Below, piece by piece: positions 57,830-64,000 of a stretch of DNA of 64,000 bases (its first letter is position 1; each line of letters opens with the position of its first letter). A program made the translations under genes and the position numbers. The notes beneath the pieces are model-generated. The model worked only from the letters and a program-made list of their open reading frames with translations, was not told where the DNA came from and did no database searches. This DNA is from Trifolium pratense (Eukaryota; Streptophyta; Magnoliopsida; Fabales; Fabaceae), in NCBI RefSeq assembly GCF_020283565.1, contig NC_060061.1:744001-808000 (forward strand). The letters are read 5' to 3'.

Positions 57830-60180
57830 CGAATTAGCAAATTAACCAAATCTTTGAAGCAATTACCCATTTTTTAATAAATGGCGTCCCACACCAATAC
57901 AACAAACATAATTTCTCAACTAATGACACAAACTATTCTACAACTTAAACTAGTAACATGATTTCAGTTTTGTATAAGTCTAAAAACATAAGAGGGACAT
58001 ATTCATGATGTCGCTACCCTTATGTAACCTTACAATTTTTGACAGAAACTTTAAAATTAACCAAATATTTGAACTAGTTATCCATTTTTTAACACAACTA
58101 ACACATTTATTTTTCCGTGTTTAAATTATCATTTGATTTTTTTTACCTTATAACATTGCAACAAACATAATTCCTCAACTCCCGTAAAAAAAAAAAAATT
58201 CCTCAACTAATAACGCAAACTATTCTAGAGCTTAAGCTAATAACATAGATATGTTAAATTCAAGCAACTTCATCTTATAATAACTTGGTAAGACTGTATA
58301 GTTACTTCTTTACCTATTACTACTATCCATTGAAAAATATTAACTAAGCTTCCATAAATTTATTAGCCACATTAGAAACGAGTGAATACACTAACAACTT
58401 TAAGCTTCCATAAAATTACTAGTCACATAAAAAAAAAACCAGTGAAAACATAAGCCATATATATAGTTTTAAAAAGTCACTCCAAACAAGTACAACATTT
58501 TTCTTCTAAATGCAACAATTCAAACATTTTATCAAATAGCTCGTGCACAATGATGATGAATGCTCATAGATAGATAGTGAGAATACTTTTTTTTAATGCA
58601 AAATTATTAGTTGTTAGTATATTACAATGTTTTGTTAATTTTTTCTTCTTGTCAGTACTTCAACCCTAAGCCTCCAATTCCTTACTCATTCCACCGCAGA
58701 TAGTGAGATACTAATCTAAAAAAATAGTTAAGTAAACATAGACCACATTTCTTTAGCGGAAAAAACAAACATGCAATTGCTTTAATGCTTTTGTATGTGT
58801 TTTACTCCTAATCAAATCAAACCCGGAACAAATATTGTGGAAAAAAACATACATGAAACGTAGCTTGGCAAAGGTAGGAATGGCGTTATCGTGAAACAAG
58901 GGGAGAGAGAGAGGTTACTGCTTTTCTTATTTTAATTTTTAAGTGTTATTAATAATTTTTTTATTAAAATTACATGTGTGATACTGTTTTAAATAAAGGA
59001 ATAGTTAAATTATGTTTCGTGAGTTTAGTTAAGTTAACAAAGCATTACATGCATTATATATGTAAGGGGTTGGAGTTCTAACTTCGATCATCTCACTTAT
59101 TCACCTTAAAAGTGATATTTATAGCCACTAGTCTACTTGACAAAAAAAGAATATGTGCCTTAACTTTGTGTAATAAAATTTGAGGGTTGCTCGAAAACAA
59201 TGAAATCGCCAGTTGTTGCGGCCTAAAAATTCGAGGGTTGCTTGAAAACAATGAAGTCGCCCCCAAAGTTTATTAAAATAGGAAAAACATTGAAAAAACA
59301 CTTAAAAAAAAAGTCTTTTAAACTAGATTTTGAGTTCGGGTCGATTATGTGTAGGGAAGATATTAACATCCTACAACATCCGTTAACAAACGGCTACCTC
59401 TAATTAATTGTGCACGATTTTGTTAACTTCAAAATATGTTTATTTCTGCTTATTATTAAATGCGAATTAACATTCAATTTATCAAAGTGAAAATATTGCT
59501 TTTAACCCTTTAAATAAAAGGAAAAAGTTTTTATTATTGTGCTTGACAAGAGTTGTGTATCTTGCTCTTACGTATATTCCGGTGCGATGAAGAAATCAAA
59601 GCTACGTAGTCCTGGGTAGAAAATATTTGTGTGTTGGTTGATTTTTTAAAAAGATTTGCATTGCGATGATTGCAAAAAAAAAATGCGAGAGTTTGATTAA
59701 ATAAAAATATATTGATGCGGGGTGTTGATTGCGATGAGTTGATTGTGTTTTAAAAGTGAGTTTGAAAACGATCAAGTTGTACAACTTATGTTCTAATAAG
59801 TCGAGTTAAAAAGATGTTGCATCCGGCTAAGGGCTAACCTCTTAAAACGAGGATTACAAACCCGGCCCTTCATATATAATGCAATATTCCTAGCAACTAA
59901 ACTAAACTCACGGAGTATTACAAACCCGTTTTAATCTATATATATATATAATATATAATAATAATAATATTTATTGAATTATTTTCACCCCTAGTTACAA
60001 TATCATTATTGAATTATTATATGCAATATATGCAAATATAAAATAAAATTTTCCAATTGCTGTAAAAAAAAAAAATCCCAATTTAAAAAGTCAACCTAAA
60101 TTTTTTACCACTACACTTTTTTAATGAGATCACCAAAATTCCCAAAAAAACATGATGACAAATAAAAAGGGCCCAAAGAA
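57830..60180. other. Intergenic, with an LTR-type fragment at 59170-59420
   Basis: 'GAGGGTTGCTYGAAAACAATGA' occurs twice (59182 and 59232), followed by 'gagttcgggtcgattatgtgtagggaagatattaacatcc'. This matches text seen in LTR or leader regions of Ogre/Tat gypsy elements of legumes (from memory). The rest has no supported feature. Confidence 0.35.
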
Positions 60181-60189
60181 GTTGCTATG

Positions 60190-63100
60190 AAAGTTACTGA
60201 AAACCACCTCTTCTTTTCTTCTTCTCCCTAGAATCTAACCTCTTCTTCCAATGAAACCAAATAAAAGAATCTCTTTTTGAATATGCTCCAAAATTATCAT
60301 CACACTCAACAACACTACCAACAATTTCAAAGGAACAAGAATAACACAAACACAATACCCTTTTTCCCGCTTCCAAATCCAACGAATGAAAAGGTAACTA
60401 TCAATCAATCAATCTTTAAACTTTAAAGTGTTTTTTTTTATTGATAGTACAAAACCCTTCTTCCTAAGTAACAATAATGTTATACGAGGTTATCATTGTT
60501 GTTGTTGTTGTGTCATACTCACTCACTCACTCACCGACACATGTAAAGTTGTTTACTTTATGACTCATAGCAATGTCAATTTGAATTTCAGCAATGACCC
60601 TTTATTTATTTTTCAATTTTCATCTCCATAATCATCTTTTTCCTCTTCTTAAAAACCCTCAAATCTTAATGTAGGTATGCATTTGCTTGATTGTGCGGTT
60701 TTACTACTGCTGTCTTTTTCTATATTTTTTTTTTTTTTGGGTATAATGATTAGGTTCTGTTTGATTGGTTTGTTCCCTTGCTGATTGTGATTTCTGTAAT
60801 AGGTTGAATTGGTAAGAAAATTTTGACGAGTTTTGTGGAATTCTGTAATTTCTACTCTTGCTTTTGTGTTTGTATGATTTTAGTTAGATGTGGTTTACTT
60901 AGGCATGAGTATTGATTTTTGTTTATAGCAGTGTTGTTGATGGTGGAGAGCCAAAATCCCACCATACTGGTCGTTGGCACCGCAATAGTGGATTATGGCA
61001 GAAAAACCTGCCATATCTGGGAGGCCAAAATCTGCCATTGATATCTGCCGTGGCAGGTTTCGATAACACTGGTTTATAGGAGAGAGTAAGGAATCATGTT
61101 AATGTGACAAGCTTATTGGTTTTCATAAGAATTTATAGAAGAGAGCGGAACACGGACACAAATCAAATAGTGTTGATATTTGATAGCCTTTTTGTGTTGA
61201 GATGCATTGGATCATATTGGGACAATCCGAATTGTAACAATGGGATTGGGACCGTGTTTATGTATTCATTTTAATTTTGAACCGGTACGATTGAGGAGTA
61301 AGAGAGTTTCTCATTGTATCGTTGTGTCGCTCTATATCAGTTTTCCTAAAGAAGAAACTCCTTTATTGTCTGTATTTATGTATTCATTATAATTTTGAAC
61401 CAGTACAATAAGGGAGTAATAGGGTTTCTCATTGTATCGTTGCAACACCCTATCTGTTTTCCTAAAAGAAAAAACTTTCTTATTGCCCATGGGCGTAGAT
61501 TACATGGACCGAACCGCATTGTTAATTCTGCATTATAGGTAGCTATTTGTAATTGTGCTATATAGTTTTTTTTTGTGTCGAGATGCATTGAATCACATTA
61601 ATGGACAACCTGGCCCAATTTTTTGGAGCGCAAAATATTAAGAACAACAATTTGAATCGACCCGTTGATATATATTCCTTGTAATATCGAGTCAGTATGA
61701 TAAGGGGCTACTAGGGTTGCTCAAAGTATCAGTGCGGCTCTCTTTATCTATTTACCTAAAAGAAGTAAGAAACCCTCTTAATGCGGGTGGGAACATAGGT
61801 CACATTGACCAAACCATGTAAAATCTGTGTGCATTCTTCTTCATTGTGCTAAGATTCTATTTATTATCTCATTCTGTCATAACGCTTGTACTTCAAACTT
61901 CCTAATTCTCTAATGTTGTGTTTGATAACTTAGATATAATTATGTGTCATTTATGGATTATAAGTAGCTAGTTGTGTTCTGTCAAAAAAAAAAAAGTAGC
62001 TAGTTGTGATTGTGCTTGATGCTCAGGTTAATACCCTAAATACGAAATAAACATCATATTAATTGTTTGTCTTTTAAATTTCCTATGGCTAGATATCTTT
62101 TAGGGTTGGTATCACGGGTGGTAACCAAAAAGATTTGTTTTTTAAGGAAATTTATGAATTATCAATTGTGAAAGTGATTTTATATTCTCATCCGTGTAAA
62201 TACTTATGTCAGTTTTCATGTTTAAGTGTTTAACTGTATGTTGAATGGAATAGATCCGCACACATAGTTCAGTCTTTAACTTTATGAACAATTGTATCAG
62301 GTCAAGGATGTTGCTCCAGGGATTTCAAAGTATATGATGTGTGTTTCAAAATGCATATGTTTGTAGATTTGTGATCCTCTTGCTTTCATTTTGTTCACTT
62401 AGTTCTGCAAACCATTGTCGTCATTGATACATTAACTGCTATTGGCGGTTACAGAGAGAAAGAAAATGAGTACACCTAATACGTTGGGCATTGTTTTAAA
62501 TGATATACTTCGGACGGTCACACCCTCACAAGAAGATTGGGAGATACGGGTTGCAATTATTAATGATTTGCGAAGCACTGCTGAATCTGTGGAAAGCCTG
62601 AGAGGTAAACTTCTAAAAGTTTTGTTTCTGCCCCTTCAAATGTATTTGAATTTGTGTTGTTTAACACTAGAGATAAGCAAGGAAAAAGGGTTAGTAAATT
62701 TATTGATACCTCTGGAACATGGTAGTTAAAATCTCGATTTGAATTATAAAATCCCACAACTTTACAATAATGCTTGCCCTTGGCGATTATGAGTATACAA
62801 ATAATCCTATTTTGGCTGAATAGGGTGGAATTGCCTTTGTTAGTCGTTGAATCGCATAGTCTACGATCTTTGAAACGTTTATGCGATTATGCTAATGAAT
62901 GAATTTAAATTTATATAAGGATTTGAAATGTGATTTAAGGTTTTAATTATCTTACTTGTGAGCTATGCTTATTAATTATCTTACTTGCTAACCCACTTAG
63001 GGTTGGTCGAGTGGTGTTGGCTTGGGCCCTTGGAGTATGCTCCTCTCAAGGTCTCAGGTTCGATTCCCACTGGTGCCAATTTCGGTGGGCTAAGTCCATA

Positions 63101-64000
63101 CAGAGCAAAAAAAACTCTGGCTTTAAATGGGGCCCCCGCAAGTGGGCGGTGGGATTGGTCCCCTTGGATTAGTCGGTCCTAAGGCCGGATACCAAGTTTT
63201 CAAAAAAAAAATTATCTTACTTGCTCTGGAATGAAATATAAGCCAAAGGATCCAAAAAGTAAAATAAAATTTGGACCAGATGCATTTGACTTTTAGGATC
63301 CTTTTTGTTTGTATTTCATTCCGTAGGGGATATATTACAATGTCTATGCATAAGTATTTTGGCTGGTTTGAACCTTAAAAGCTTATGACTAATCTAATCT
63401 AGCTTTTCCAGGACCAACTAAAAACATGTTTTCTGTATATGGTGAACAAAGATCCATGCAGACACTAATTATATTATACTCATAATTGAATATACAAGAT
63501 TCATCAGTGAGCAAATAGTTTTTCTTTCAGACATGAAATTTAAGAATAATCGCACTTCTACTCAATTTTTGGAACAGGAGCAATTGTTGAACCATTTGGG
63601 TCATTTGTGTCTAATCTCTTCACGCGATGGGGTGACTTGGATATTTCAATTGAGTTATTAAATGGTTCCCACATTGGATCTGCTGGGAGAAAACAAAAAC
63701 AAACATTGCTGGTAAATTTTCTACAAGCTTTGAGAATGAGAGGTAATTTTCTTCCACTAGAAATTTGTGTCATGTGGAAGTTGGTACAAAATTTTTGTCT
63801 TTGTTAACTCTTAGAATTTGCAAATAAGGTCTGACTCAACCCTACAAACTAAACATACCCCAAAGTTGCAGCAGTTAAGGCTGCTAGTTGTGTACCGTAA
63901 CTAAAGCAGCTTTCCAACAAACCCCCTCATGCCCAATGCTATAGTTTTGGAGCATGGACAATGTTGGTGATCCAACGATAGATCTAGAATAAGCTCCGAC
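60190..64000 (+). CDS. HESO1: HESO1-type terminal nucleotidyltransferase, 5' part (runs off right edge)
   Basis: HESO1 adds uridines to the 3' ends of unmethylated small RNAs and of cleaved microRNA targets, marking them for decay. Visible coding exons: 62466-62604 (MSTPNTLGIVLNDILRTVTP ... SVESLR, 46 codons plus one base) and 63578-63742 (GAIVEPFGSFVSNLFTRWGD, LDISIELLNGS, KQKQTLLVNFLQALRMR), phases matching. The second exon has the polymerase-beta nucleotidyltransferase signature G54-S55 and the metal-binding D66-x-D68. The exon acceptor at 62453-62454 lies 11 nt before the ATG, so an intron splits the leader. A likely leader exon is about 60190-60391 (donor AAAAG|GTAACT). The rest of the catalytic domain, the PAP-associated domain and the C-terminal tail are outside the window. 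Confidence 0.88.
60929..61071. mobile_element. hAT-type MITE, 143 bp, in the HESO1 leader intron
   Basis: Ends CAGTGTTGTTGATGG and TTTCGATAACACTG are inverted. The flanks carry the 8-bp duplication GTTTATAG (60921-60928 and 61072-61079). The interior is rich in CTGCCAT / ATGGCAG words. Confidence 0.85.
61240..61840. repeat. Three copies of an LTR U5-like segment
   Basis: Diverged direct repeats start near 61262, 61382 and 61688: 'TGAACCRGTACRAT...RGGAGTAAKAGRGTTTCTCATTGTATCGTTG...TTTTCCTAAA'. The second and third continue with TTRTTGCCCATGGGCGTAG and ACATGGACCGAACC-type text, typical of the U5 end of some plant copia LTRs. The 'cgagatgcattgRatcaYatt' phrase also recurs (61199 and 61579). Confidence 0.6.
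62990..63209 (+). mobile_element. Au-type SINE, about 220 bp, with 16-bp target duplication, in a HESO1 intron
   Basis: The tRNA-like head has an A-box-like GGTTGGTCGAGTGGTGTTGG and a B-box GGTTCGATTCC (about 63058-63068). It is followed by the conserved body GCCAATTTCGGTGGGCTAAG ... GGTGGGATTGGTCCCCTTGG and an A-rich tail. The flanks are a perfect 16-bp duplication AATTATCTTACTTGCT (62974-62989 and 63210-63225). The full length and perfect duplication indicate a fairly recent insertion. Confidence 0.9.

Noticed and set aside
62990..63075. tRNA gene
   Set aside because: Same reasoning; the sequence continues into the Au SINE body and has target duplications.

Overview
The window is plant nuclear DNA, AT-rich and dense with transposable elements. 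The gene structures (short exons, GT-AG introns), the abundance of copia elements, MITEs and Helitrons, and a well-preserved Au-type SINE point to a legume, probably a Trifolium/Medicago relative. The species is an inference. There is no bacterial or organellar signal.

Four host genes can be reconstructed with consistent splice phases. (1) 13888-21281, minus: an 11-exon RCC1-repeat protein of 468 aa (TCF1/UVR8-like type). (2) 37070-42543, minus: a 4-exon MATH-BTB protein of 408 aa (BPM type, Cullin3 substrate adaptor). (3) 46719-53364, plus: a 9-exon Golgi methyltransferase of 687 aa (PMT11/QUA2 family). (4) From about 60.2 kb to the right edge, plus: the 5' part of a HESO1-type terminal nucleotidyltransferase, which uridylates small RNAs. 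From memory, Arabidopsis BPM3, PMT11 and HESO1 are consecutive loci (At2g39760, At2g39750, At2g39740), so genes 2-4 look like an ancient conserved block.

Layout. 1-2855: 5' end of a minus-strand Ty1/copia element (gag, primer site, 1.6 kb LTR with a 34-bp triplication). 2856-13600: MITEs, a 1.08-kb foldback element with 9-bp target duplication (Mutator type), a 20-bp GC-rich minisatellite, SINE-like repeats, a decayed Helitron helicase with an intact 3' terminus, and a second foldback of about 875 bp with periodic arms. 13600-21500: the RCC1 gene, with a MITE and a gypsy gag-protease fragment in its last large intron, and three G-boxes upstream of it. 21500-37000: 15 kb of nested elements (hAT with a nested MITE, a large palindrome, a SINE, a short copia LTR cut by a 2-kb non-autonomous LTR element, a 3.4-kb LINE, a 362-bp duplication and a second Helitron end). 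37000-42800: the BPM gene, with a hAT BED-finger fragment in intron 3. 42800-46700: a MITE, a MULE/FAR1 pseudogene and a LINE RNase H tail. 46700-53400: the PMT gene, with a copia fragment in intron 5 and a Tourist-type MITE in intron 8. 53400-60200: a MITE, a cluster of six 22-bp palindromic motifs, and unidentified relics. 60200-64000: HESO1 5' region with a hAT MITE, LTR-like repeats and a SINE in its introns.

The four genes are housekeeping or regulatory and do not form an operon-like system. No new defence or biosynthetic system is visible. The most unusual features are structural: two long foldback elements, a palindrome, the 22-bp stem-loop family and the conserved gene order.
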